This document shows positions 5,965 through 13,461 of a stretch of 23,742 nt of DNA, in pieces. A model generated the notes under the pieces. It was given only the letters and a program-made list of their open reading frames with translations, ran no database searches and had not been told where the DNA came from. The stretch lies in contig CAAFXX010000340.1 in NCBI GenBank assembly GCA_900767075.1, positions 1-23,742 on the forward strand. Direction: 5' to 3'. The position numbers were made by a program, and so were the translations under genes. The stretch comes from Bacteroidales bacterium (GTDB lineage: Bacteria; Bacteroidota; Bacteroidia; Bacteroidales; Muribaculaceae). Numbering within the stretch: the stretch's first letter is position 1; the number at the start of each line of letters is the position of its first letter.

Positions 5965-8451
5965 ATGAATATTTCATATAAATGGCTTAAGAGATACATA
6001 GACCCGGCACAGAACGCACGGGATCTCACAGCCACCCTCACCGCCCTGGGTCTTGAATGTGACACCGTAGAAGAGGTTGAGAGCATTCGAGGCGGATTGC
6101 GCGGGATTGTAATAGGCAAAGTGCTCACTTGCGAGGATCATCCCGACAGCGACCATCTTCATGTGACGACAGTCGACCTCGGAACGGGAGAACCGGTCCA
6201 GATCGTGTGCGGCGCGCCCAATGTCGCCGCCGGTCAGACGGTAGTCGTAGCCACTGTAGGCACCACACTTTACGATGGCGACAAAGAATTTCAGATCAAG
6301 AAATCCAAGATACGTGGCAAAGAGTCGTTCGGCATGATCTGTGCCGAAGACGAAATCGGCGTCGGCACGAGCCACGACGGAATCATTGTAATTGACGAGG
6401 ATGTAGAGCCGGGCACACCCGCCGCCGAATATTTCAACGTCGAGAGCGACTACGTGCTTGAAGTCGAGCTTACGCCAAACAGGGTTGACGCCGCCAGCCA
6501 TTACGGCGTGGCACGTGACCTGAAGGCACGCAAATGGTGCGATGCCTTTGAGAAAGGTCTTCCCGAGGGCGAGATGCCCGAAGTTTCTGTGCCTGACGTT
6601 TCTTCTTTCGCACCTGACCGCGAGGACGGCGCCGTGAAAGTAACTGTCGACGACCGTCAGGGATGTCCCCGTTATTCCGGCGTCACTATCCGCAACGTTG
6701 AAGTGAAGGAATCACCCGAATGGCTCCGCAACCTTCTCATTGCCATCGGACAGCGTCCCATCAACAATATTGTCGATATCACTAACTTCGTGCTCAACGG
6801 AATCGGACAGCCGCTCCACTGCTTCGACCTTGCAAAAGTGAAGGGCGAACATATTGTGGTGCGCACCTGCCCTGCCGGCACAAAGTTCACGACCCTCGAC
6901 GGCGTGGAACGCGAGCTCCACGAGGCAGACCTGATGATTTGCGACGAGGAACGCCCGATGTGTATAGCCGGAGTCTTCGGGGGTCTTGACTCCGGAGTGA
7001 CGGAATCAACAAAATCCGTATTCATCGAATCAGCATATTTCAACCCCACACGGGTAAGACGCACGGCACGCCGGCATGGACTCAGCACTGACGCCTCTTT
7101 CCGTTACGAGCGCGGCACAGATCCCAATGTGACGGTATTCGCCGCCAAACTCGCGGCGGTGATGATCAAGGAACTCGCCGGCGGCGAGATCTGCGGAGAT
7201 GTGACAGACTTCTATCCGGAGCCTATCACTCGCGCCGAGATGGATTTTTCATTCGATTACTGCAACAAGCTGATTGGAAAGACATTGCCGCAGGATCTCA
7301 TCATCTGTATCCTCAAGGCGCTCGAATTCGACGTGGAGCGTAAAGATGCCGATACACTAAGGCTTAAAGTACCGACATACAGGGTAGACGTCTATCGTCC
7401 ATGTGACGTGGTGGAAGAGATTCTCCGCGTCTACGGATACAACAATGTAGAATTCGGCGACGAAATGCATGTGAGCCTCTCGCAGCGTACGGATACCGAC
7501 GCGGACTATGACTTGCAGCAACTCATCAGCGAGCAGCTCACCGCCATGGGCTTTATGGAGATAATGAACAACTCCTTGTCGGCGGTTTCATATTACGAGG
7601 GTTCAGAAAAATACCCCCTCGCAAGTTGCGTCCGTCTGATGAATCCCCTCTCACAGGATCTGTCGGTGATGCGTCAGACTCTTCTTTACGGCGGTCTCGA
7701 ATCAATTTCACATAACGTGAACCGCAAGGAGACTAATCTTAAATTCTATGAATTCGGGAATGTCTACAGGTTCGATCCGACCAAAGAATCGACAAAGGAC
7801 CATCCGTTGGCACCTTACAGCGAACATGAATCGCTTGCATTATGGATGACAGGAAACTGCCGACGCACATCATGGAATGTAAAGGCAGAGGAATCGAGCG
7901 TCTATGACCTCCGCGGAGTGCTTGACACTATTTTCCGACGTGCCGGTGTCTCCGAGGGAGCCATACAGTGCATCCAGGGCAGCGACGAAATATTTGCAGC
8001 CAAGCTTGACATATCCAGCCGCTCGGGCAAATATCTCGGCAGCCTCGGCATACTCCGTTCTGCTGTGACAAAACGCTTCGACATCGACAACTGTGTGGTA
8101 TATGCGGAACTCGATTGGAGCGCATTCTTCAAGCTCGCTAAAAAGACGGATGTCAAATATACCGAGCTCCCGAAGACCCAGCCCGTGGAACGCGACCTCG
8201 CCCTGCTTGTTGACAAGGACTTGAAATTTGCACTGATCGAGGAGACCGTCAGGAAGACCGAGCGCAAGCTCCTTCGCGATGTGGCGCTTTTCGACGTCTA
8301 CGAAGGAAAGAACCTGCCGGAAGGCAAGAAATCGTATGCAATAAAGATTTTCCTTCAGGACAACGACAAGACCCTTACCGACAAGCAAATCGAGGCATCG
8401 ATGGGACGCATTGTAGAAGCGCTCCGCAAACTCGGAGCCGAACTCAGATAA
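5965..8451 (+). CDS. pheT: Phenylalanine--tRNA ligase beta subunit
   Basis: The beta subunit of the alpha2-beta2 phenylalanyl-tRNA synthetase, which charges tRNA-Phe in the cytosol. At 828 residues it has the full bacterial length. The N-terminus MNISYKWLKRYID is typical. An EMAP/Arc1p-like tRNA-binding domain follows at about 40-155 (GKVLTCEDHPDSDHLHV, VCGAPNV), then B3/4 and B5 domains (RYSGVTIRNV, YRVDVYRPCDVVEEI), the catalytic-like core lacking its own activity (NPLSQDLSVMRQTLLYG), and a C-terminal FDX-ACB domain that contacts the anticodon (PVERDLALLVD, LFDVYEGKNLPEGKKS). The alpha subunit gene pheS is not next to it in this window, so the two subunits are encoded apart. yebC follows after 42 nt. 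Confidence 0.98.
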   Translation: MNISYKWLKRYIDPAQNARDLTATLTALGLECDTVEEVESIRGGLRGIVIGKVLTCEDHPDSDHLHVTTVDLGTGEPVQIVCGAPNVAAGQTVVVATVGTTLYDGDKEFQIKKSKIRGKESFGMICAEDEIGVGTSHDGIIVIDEDVEPGTPAAEYFNVESDYVLEVELTPNRVDAASHYGVARDLKARKWCDAFEKGLPEGEMPEVSVPDVSSFAPDREDGAVKVTVDDRQGCPRYSGVTIRNVEVKESPEWLRNLLIAIGQRPINNIVDITNFVLNGIGQPLHCFDLAKVKGEHIVVRTCPAGTKFTTLDGVERELHEADLMICDEERPMCIAGVFGGLDSGVTESTKSVFIESAYFNPTRVRRTARRHGLSTDASFRYERGTDPNVTVFAAKLAAVMIKELAGGEICGDVTDFYPEPITRAEMDFSFDYCNKLIGKTLPQDLIICILKALEFDVERKDADTLRLKVPTYRVDVYRPCDVVEEILRVYGYNNVEFGDEMHVSLSQRTDTDADYDLQQLISEQLTAMGFMEIMNNSLSAVSYYEGSEKYPLASCVRLMNPLSQDLSVMRQTLLYGGLESISHNVNRKETNLKFYEFGNVYRFDPTKESTKDHPLAPYSEHESLALWMTGNCRRTSWNVKAEESSVYDLRGVLDTIFRRAGVSEGAIQCIQGSDEIFAAKLDISSRSGKYLGSLGILRSAVTKRFDIDNCVVYAELDWSAFFKLAKKTDVKYTELPKTQPVERDLALLVDKDLKFALIEETVRKTERKLLRDVALFDVYEGKNLPEGKKSYAIKIFLQDNDKTLTDKQIEASMGRIVEALRKLGAELR

Positions 8452-8493
8452 TTATTGGAAACAGATTAAAACAGCAACACAAGATACATACAA

Positions 8494-9213
8494 ATGGGAA
8501 GAGCATTTGAATACCGCAAGGCCCGCAAGCTCAAACGCTGGGGCAACATGAGCCGCACTTTTACACGTATAGGCAAGGAAATCACCATCGCAGCCAAAGC
8601 CGGTGGTCCTGATCCCGACATGAACCCTCGCCTTCGCGTACTTATTCAGAACGCAAAGGCTGCCAACATGCCGAAAGACACTGTTGAACGAGCCATCAAG
8701 AAGGCTACCGACAAGGACGCAAGCGATTACAAGGAGATTGTTTACGAAGGATACGGTCCTCACGGAATCGCCATCGTAGTGGAGACAGCAACCGACAACA
8801 ACCAGCGCACCGTTGCCAATGTGCGCAGCTACTTCAACAAACATGGTGGCTCACTCGGCACACAGGGTTCACTCTCGTTCCTCTTCGACCATAAGAGCGT
8901 ATTCCACGTAAAGCCTTCAGAAAGCGTAGCTCTCGAAGATTTCGAGCTTGACCTCATGGATTTTGATGCAGAGATAGAGGCTGACGAGGAAGAATGGCTT
9001 ATCTACGGCGCATTCGATCAATTCGCCAATATCCAGAAATTCCTCGAGGAAAAAGGAGTTGAAATCGTCTCGGCAGAATTCGAACGTATTCCGAATGATT
9101 ACAAGGAGGTGACTCCCGAACAACGCGAGGCTATCGAGAAACTTCTTGAACGCTTCGAGGATGACGAAGACGTGCAGAACGTCTTCCACAACATGAAGGA
9201 TCCCGAAGACTAA
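8494..9213 (+). CDS. YebC/PmpR-family protein
   Basis: A 239-residue cytosolic protein of the YebC/PmpR family (TACO1-like). The conserved N-terminal domain is plain: RKARKLKRWGNMSRTFTRIGKEI, KAGGPDPDMNPRLR and NMPKDTVERAIKKA, followed by YEGYGPHGIAIVVE and the NKHGGSLG stretch. Members were described as DNA-binding regulators; some are now linked to relieving ribosome stalling, so the actual role here is open. The acidic C-terminus (EDDEDVQNVFHNMKD) is usual. It follows pheT by 42 nt, probably on the same transcript, and is closed by the terminator at 9251-9285. Confidence 0.95.
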   Translation: MGRAFEYRKARKLKRWGNMSRTFTRIGKEITIAAKAGGPDPDMNPRLRVLIQNAKAANMPKDTVERAIKKATDKDASDYKEIVYEGYGPHGIAIVVETATDNNQRTVANVRSYFNKHGGSLGTQGSLSFLFDHKSVFHVKPSESVALEDFELDLMDFDAEIEADEEEWLIYGAFDQFANIQKFLEEKGVEIVSAEFERIPNDYKEVTPEQREAIEKLLERFEDDEDVQNVFHNMKDPED

Positions 9214-9250
9214 TCCTCCCTTTACAATCCTCCAATTCCAACTTACAAAA

Positions 9251-9285
9251 AATCCCTGCGGCAGGCTTCCCGCAGGGATTTTTAT
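9251..9285 (+). terminator. Rho-independent terminator after yebC
   Basis: An 11-bp perfect stem, AATCCCTGCGG (9251-9261) with CCGCAGGGATT (9270-9280), an 8-nt loop, then TTTATT. It is a strong terminator closing the pheT-yebC unit, and it marks the left border of the AT-richer accessory patch. Confidence 0.9.
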
Positions 9286-9295
9286 TACAGATTTA

Positions 9296-9327
9296 TTTGT
9301 CTGCTATATATTATTTTAGTAACTTAG
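9296..9327 (+). promoter_or_regulatory. Candidate promoter for the Rpn-type gene
   Basis: TTTG at 9296-9299 and, 20 nt on, TAACTTAG at 9320-9327, which matches TAnnTTTG at all but one fixed position. The gene starts 55 nt downstream. Confidence 0.4.
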
Positions 9328-9381
9328 AGGTTCATAACAGCATATCAGGTTATCTGCCGATATAGTTCAATACTCACTGCC

Positions 9382-10284
9382 ATGAAAGAGATATTCATGA
9401 ACCTCCAATCGGATTTCGCATTCAAGCGACTGTTCGGCACTGAACAATGGAAAGGCATTGTGATAAAGTTTCTCAATACTCTCTTTGATGGCGAGTTCAG
9501 AGTGCTTGATGTAAAGTTTCAGAATAAATAGGTTCTACCGCCTGATCCGGACGGCAACAGGATTTTATATGATGTTTATTGCATCAATAAACATGGCAAT
9601 AAGGAGCATTTCATAATTGAAATGCAGAACAATTATGAGCCTTTCTGGGAAAGCCGTGCTTTGTTTTATACTGCCACGGCAATTACATCACAAGGCAGAC
9701 GCGGGATTGAATATGAACTTGAGCCTGTGTTTTCAATCTTCATCATGGATTTCAACCTTGAGTCGATGTCAAAGGTTCTGAAACATGATATAAGATTTAT
9801 GGACATCTCGACTCATGAACGGTACAGCGATGATGTGCGAATGATATTTCTTTCCCTTAAAATGGTAAAAACAACTTGGGAAGAATGCACAAACGAGCTT
9901 GAGCGAATGTTATTTTTAATAAAAAATATGCACAGGATGGATAAGAAATCGAAACCTTATGACAATCCCGAATACAGGGAGTTATTCGATGCAGCGGAAA
10001 TTTCATCTCTTGCTGCAGAAGACGCTGTGACTTATAACCAGTCAGTACTCGGTCTTGCCTCTCAACGCCGCGCAATTGAATATGCATCAAAGAAAGCCGA
10101 AGGAGAAGGCCTGAAAAAAGGGAAAATAGAAGGTCGAGAGGAAGGTAGAATGCAAGGCAGAGAGAAGGCTATGACAGAAATGGTGATGAAGCTTTATAAT
10201 GCCGGAATGACACCTGAATTTATTCAAAACATAACAGGTTTTGGTCTTGACGAAATATCCAAAATTATTATAGAACAAGCATAA
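9382..10284 (+). pseudogene. Rpn-family (PD-(D/E)XK nuclease/transposase-like) gene interrupted by one in-frame TAG
   Basis: Reading from the ATG at 9382 gives MKEIFMNLQSDFAFKRLFG and continues in one frame for about 300 codons to the TAA at 10282-10284, interrupted only by a TAG at 9529-9531 (codon 50). On both sides the protein is a clear member of the Rpn/PDDEXK nuclease-family transposase group: SDFAFKRLFG at the start, then YDVYCINKHGNKEHFIIEMQ with the D...ExQ nuclease motif, RALFYTA, and YELEPVFSIFIMDF. It ends in a helical, repeat-like tail (GLKKGKIEGREEGRMQGRE). The TAG sits where a CAG glutamine would be natural (NK-stop-VLPP), so one C-to-T change explains it. An internal restart at ATG 9622 would begin at the nuclease motif glutamate and lose the upstream aspartate. 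RecA-independent recombination and DNA cleavage are known for E. coli RpnA relatives. This copy is probably inactive unless TAG is read through. Confidence 0.85.
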
Positions 10285-10298
10285 TAATGGTATTCTGC

Positions 10299-11264
10299 CT
10301 AATTATGTTGTGAAGGCTTTGTCAATAATGAATAGACAATGGCGGATATGCGTGCGACAGCTTTTGAGGCTTCAGTTTCATTGCCCTTGAAATCCTTCAC
10401 GAATACTGCGAGAGTATAACATGTTCCATTGGGCAGACGGATGTAAGCCACATCATTGTGGGCGGCAAGTTCTCCCTTCTCATTGATATATCCGGAACCT
10501 GTTTTATGGGCAACCGTTACGCCTTCTTTATCCAATAATGGTGCGGCGATCCGGCCTTTGCCGGTTGTACATTGCTGTAAAGTGTTCATAATGAATGATT
10601 GCTTATCACGGCTAATTAGACTGTCCGTAAACAATCGGTTCATGAGTATGGCGGCTCCAAGAGGAGAGGTATAATTGTCATAAGCCTTGCGGGGGGCTGT
10701 AGACATCTCTTCTTCAGTATAAGCTATCTTAAAACTTGAACGGGGGATTAGGGTTGCAATCAGACTGTCTGTCTGCGCAACGCCGACAAGCCTTTTGAAC
10801 ATGAGATTACTCGCATTGTTGTCGCTTAAAGTCAGCGTATAGCGCATCAATTCCTTTACACTTAATGAAATCCCCGGTTCCGGATGATCCTTCATCATCG
10901 GGCTCCATGTCCCGGGATTGAGCTCACCTCTGTTTATAGTGATCAATGAATCAAGAGAGATGCCTTTGCGGTCGAAATCATTACATATGGCTATTGCCTG
11001 ATGGACCTTGAATACACTCATCATGGGATAAATGCCCTTATTATTGATTGCCACCGTGTCTTTATTGTCAATAATCACGGCGACCCCGATCTGACCGGGA
11101 TAGTCCTCCACGATTTTAGAAATAGTATCGGTAAGAATTGAGGTATTGAAATGTATATCTTTGCTTTCATTCGATGATTTTGAGCACGAAAACAATGAAA
11201 AAGCAATTATACAACCCAAATAAAGGACTAAACCGACAGTACGGGAGTTGTTAAAATTTACCAT
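10299..11264 (-). CDS. CfxA-like class A (subclass A2) beta-lactamase, putative lipoprotein
   Basis: A 321-residue serine beta-lactamase, the same length as CfxA as I recall it. The active-site set is complete: S83-V-F-K86 (Ambler S70xxK73) within YPMMSVFKVHQA, S147-D-N149 (S130-D-N132), an omega-loop EEEM with E184 as the likely Glu166, and H253-K-T-G256 (K234-T-G). Blocks such as DSLIATLIPRSSF and AAPLLDKEGVTVAHKTGSG are close to CfxA, so it probably hydrolyses penicillins and many cephalosporins. The N-terminus has a hydrophobic stretch ending LFSC (C27), a plausible lipobox, which would anchor it to the membrane; CfxA as I remember it lacks that cysteine. It converges on the Rpn gene (14 nt apart). 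No mobilisation genes are adjacent, so it looks chromosomally resident here. The substrate spectrum is inferred. Confidence 0.95.
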   Translation of the reverse strand: MVNFNNSRTVGLVLYLGCIIAFSLFSCSKSSNESKDIHFNTSILTDTISKIVEDYPGQIGVAVIIDNKDTVAINNKGIYPMMSVFKVHQAIAICNDFDRKGISLDSLITINRGELNPGTWSPMMKDHPEPGISLSVKELMRYTLTLSDNNASNLMFKRLVGVAQTDSLIATLIPRSSFKIAYTEEEMSTAPRKAYDNYTSPLGAAILMNRLFTDSLISRDKQSFIMNTLQQCTTGKGRIAAPLLDKEGVTVAHKTGSGYINEKGELAAHNDVAYIRLPNGTCYTLAVFVKDFKGNETEASKAVARISAIVYSLLTKPSQHN

Positions 11265-11291
11265 AATCCAAATATGATGCGTTTATAGCTG

Positions 11292-11324
11292 CAAAATTAT
11301 AAAAAAGCCAGAATAATCGCTCAA
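11292..11324 (-). promoter_or_regulatory. Promoter of the beta-lactamase gene
   Basis: On the minus strand TAATTTTG (11299-11292) matches TAnnTTTG exactly and lies 27 nt before the ATG. A TTG at 11324-11322 is 22 nt upstream of it, slightly longer than the usual spacing. A short leader and a good -7 box suggest constitutive expression. Confidence 0.5.
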
Positions 11325-11360
11325 GGCACCCGGATTTTTACATCTTTTTGGTTTACACTC

Positions 11361-11405
11361 CATAAAAATGGCATAACGGACATGTCTCACCATGTCCGTT
11401 ATGCC
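11361..11405 (-). terminator. Terminator of the 45-aa gene (long perfect hairpin)
   Basis: GGCATAACGGACATG at 11370-11384 and its exact complement at 11391-11405 form a 15-bp perfect stem with a 6-nt loop. Read on the minus strand it is followed by ATTTTTATG, so it terminates the small gene at 11455-11592. It also insulates the beta-lactamase promoter just downstream. Confidence 0.75.
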
Positions 11406-11454
11406 TTTACTGATGTTTCCTTGCGTATTTAAATACAACAAGTGCAGACCGGTC

Positions 11455-11592
11455 TTACATCATTTCCTTATTGCGGGGATTGTTGTTAAGTTCCTTGACA
11501 TCCTTTCTGACCATTTTGTCAGTGCATTTATCGTCATCGGCAATATCAATTGCCACCCCGCGATAGTCCTGGGCATCTTTGTTTTTATCCAT
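11455..11592 (-). CDS. Small conserved-looking acidic/charged protein (45 aa), unknown function
   Basis: A minus-strand frame from ATG (11592-11590) to TAA (11457-11455) encodes 45 residues: MDKNKDAQDYRGVAIDIA, then DDDKCTDKMVRKD, ending LNNNPRNKEMM. It is very hydrophilic with no signal or membrane segment. The phrase YRGVAIDIADDDK and the NNNPRN tail look like small Bacteroides proteins I have seen, but I cannot name a family. Support comes from compact organisation: its own strong terminator 50 nt downstream, A/T-rich sequence before the ATG as usual for Bacteroidetes starts, and sensible codons. The opposite-strand frame over the same bases (11392-11607) is hydrophobic and best taken as its shadow. 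Confidence 0.65.
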   Translation of the reverse strand: MDKNKDAQDYRGVAIDIADDDKCTDKMVRKDVKELNNNPRNKEMM

Positions 11593-11655
11593 AATATATA
11601 TTTTTAATGTAAGTATGTTTCAAGATATCGATTAAACCTTTCATTTAATCTTTTA

Positions 11656-11754
11656 TACTTGATGCGTTCCTTTTTACCGAATGAACCCCGGCGGTGATAC
11701 GGATATGCTTAACCTATCATTACCCTCGGCTTCAAAACAAATCCGCGTCAAGTA
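11656..11754. repeat. Imperfect 11-bp inverted repeat flanking a 77-nt spacer
   Basis: TACTTGATGCG (11656-11666) and CGCGTCAAGTA (11744-11754) are complementary at 10 of 11 positions. They lie in the non-coding gap between aspA and the 45-aa gene. I see no gene or other strong structure in the rest of the gap (11593-11781). Confidence 0.4.
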
Positions 11755-11781
11755 CAAATAAATCCGAATACCTACTTAACG

Positions 11782-13233
11782 TTACAACTCCCGCAAAGGT
11801 TTTATATCAAGCTTAACAGGCTTAATCATATTTTCGGGAGCCATTATCCGGTCGAGATCCTCCTTTCTCAGGATACCATGCTCGAGCACAAGGTCATAGA
11901 CACTCTTACCCGTGGCAAGAGCCTCTTTGGCTATTTTAGTCGAATTCTTGTAACCGATAACAGGGTTAAGTGCCGTCACGAGACTGATACTTTCCTTGGT
12001 CTCGCTCTCGCATCTTGCCTTATTGGCGGTAATACCTTCGATGCAACGGATCCGCAGGGTTTCAAAACCATTGATCATCAGATCGACGGATTCAAAATCG
12101 CACTGCGCCATCACGGGCTCCATGGCGTTCAGCTCCATCTGAGCCGCATCTCCCGCCATAGTCACGCATAACTCATTGCCTATCACCTTATAGCATATCT
12201 GATTCATCACTTCGGGGATTACCGGATTTACCTTTCCGGGCATTATTGATGACCCCGGCTGCATGGCAGGCAGGTTGATTTCTCCCAGACCGCACCTCGG
12301 ACCGCTTGCCAACAGCCGCAAGTCATTGCATATCTTGTTCATCTTCACTGCCACACGCTTTAAAGCCGAAGCATAGCCGATAAGGCATGACGTGTCGGAA
12401 GTGGCACCCACGAGATCATCAGCCAGCTTTATATCCCATCCGGTTATTTTCGACAATTCCTCGACACATTTCAGGGCATACCCCGGCTCTGCGCAAATTC
12501 CCGTACCTATCGCGGTGGCACCCATGTTCACGGTCAGGAAATCGGCGGCAGCCTGGTCAAGATGTTCTATTTCTCCTTCAAGAATCGATGCGAAGCCGCC
12601 GAAAGTCTGTCCCAGAGTCATTGGAACGGCATCTTCCAGCTGAGTCCTTCCTATCTTGACTATATCCTTGAATTCCTCGCTCTTGCGGCGCAACGATTCG
12701 ATGAATATCCTGAAATGCTTCAGAAAATGCAAATGCGTATAGTACATTCCGATATGGATTGCCGTGGGATAGGCGTCGTTTGTCGACTGCTCGGCGTTCA
12801 CCACGTCATTTGGGGAACAATATTGGTATTCTCCCCGCTTGTGACCCATCTTCTCGAGCGCACGGTTGGCTATCACTTCATTTATATTCATATTTGTCGT
12901 TGTGCCGGCGCCTCCCTGGATCATGTCGATCGGGAATTGTTCGCGATGCTTTCCTTCCATCAGTTCGTCGCATGCTTGTTCTATCGCATCTTTCTGCTCC
13001 TTCGATATTAGACCGAGAGAATAATTGGCACGAGCCGCTCCAAGCTTGGTCACGGCAAGACCTTTGATGAACAGAGGATAATCATATAGTTTGAACTTGC
13101 TGATTTCGAAATTTTCCAAACCGCGCAAAGTCTGTACGCCGTAAAGCACATCGTCGGGCACCTGCATCTGACCGATCAGATCTGATTCCGTACGATAGAG
13201 AGTCTTACCTTTTTCATTCATTGATTCTTTCAT
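11782..13233 (-). CDS. aspA: Aspartate ammonia-lyase (aspartase)
   Basis: Converts L-aspartate to fumarate and ammonia in the cytosol. The 483-residue length fits a member of the fumarase/aspartase superfamily. The signature GSSIMPGKVNP is present and carries the catalytic serine of the SS loop. Earlier conserved regions are GGAGTTTNMNINEVIANRA, QSTNDAYPTA and GRTQLEDAVPMTLGQ. TESDLIGQMQVP near the start and the C-terminal DIKPLREL fit aspartase better than class II fumarase. A second ATG four codons in is an alternative start. It is divergent from dcuB across a 228-nt gap, and together with DcuB and asparaginase forms an asparagine/aspartate-to-fumarate route that feeds anaerobic fumarate reduction. 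No hairpin terminator is obvious after it. Confidence 0.95.
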   Translation of the reverse strand: MKESMNEKGKTLYRTESDLIGQMQVPDDVLYGVQTLRGLENFEISKFKLYDYPLFIKGLAVTKLGAARANYSLGLISKEQKDAIEQACDELMEGKHREQFPIDMIQGGAGTTTNMNINEVIANRALEKMGHKRGEYQYCSPNDVVNAEQSTNDAYPTAIHIGMYYTHLHFLKHFRIFIESLRRKSEEFKDIVKIGRTQLEDAVPMTLGQTFGGFASILEGEIEHLDQAAADFLTVNMGATAIGTGICAEPGYALKCVEELSKITGWDIKLADDLVGATSDTSCLIGYASALKRVAVKMNKICNDLRLLASGPRCGLGEINLPAMQPGSSIMPGKVNPVIPEVMNQICYKVIGNELCVTMAGDAAQMELNAMEPVMAQCDFESVDLMINGFETLRIRCIEGITANKARCESETKESISLVTALNPVIGYKNSTKIAKEALATGKSVYDLVLEHGILRKEDLDRIMAPENMIKPVKLDIKPLREL

Positions 13234-13461
13234 GGCTTTATGTTTCTATTAATTAGCATTCTTCAGTCATAACTGCTGTCTGTGTGTATATAATAAACAC
13301 GCGTGCGAAAGAAAGGTTGTGGAAAAGTCCGCTTGTAGAGCCGCTCTTTCCGGATATTTTCTCCCCCGCCTTCTGAACCATGGAGCTTTTGCAATCGTTA
13401 GAATTTGTGATTGCACGACTCTTCTATTTCTTTAGGGGAGCCTTATCTAATACCTTGACCC
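13234..13461. promoter_or_regulatory. Divergent intergenic region between aspA and dcuB
   Basis: This 228-nt gap must hold the start signals of both genes. I find no clean TAnnTTTG in either direction. A TTTG near 13405 with TATTTCTT about 17 nt on is a weak candidate for dcuB. A CACGCGTG palindrome and an AGAGCCGCTCT palindrome are visible but common. Lack of a consensus promoter fits activator-dependent expression (inference). Confidence 0.3.

Noticed and set aside
9622..10284. The downstream Rpn fragment as an independent gene
   Set aside because: The same frame upstream (9382-9528) encodes the missing family N-terminus, so this is the second half of a stop-interrupted gene.
10279..10315. 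CATAAT / ATTATG inverted repeat between the Rpn and beta-lactamase stops as a shared terminator
   Set aside because: The stem is only 6 bp of A/T-rich sequence with a 17-nt loop and no T-run.
11392..11607. A 71-aa plus-strand frame with a hydrophobic product
   Set aside because: It is antisense to the 45-aa minus-strand gene, begins inside that gene's terminator hairpin, and its hydrophobicity is what the complement of an Asp/Asn/Lys-rich gene gives.
9290..11780. An intact transposon or mobilisable element carrying the beta-lactamase gene
   Set aside because: No transposase with a complete frame, mobilisation gene, terminal repeats or target duplication could be seen; only the AT-rich character and the Rpn-type pseudogene hint at past transfer.
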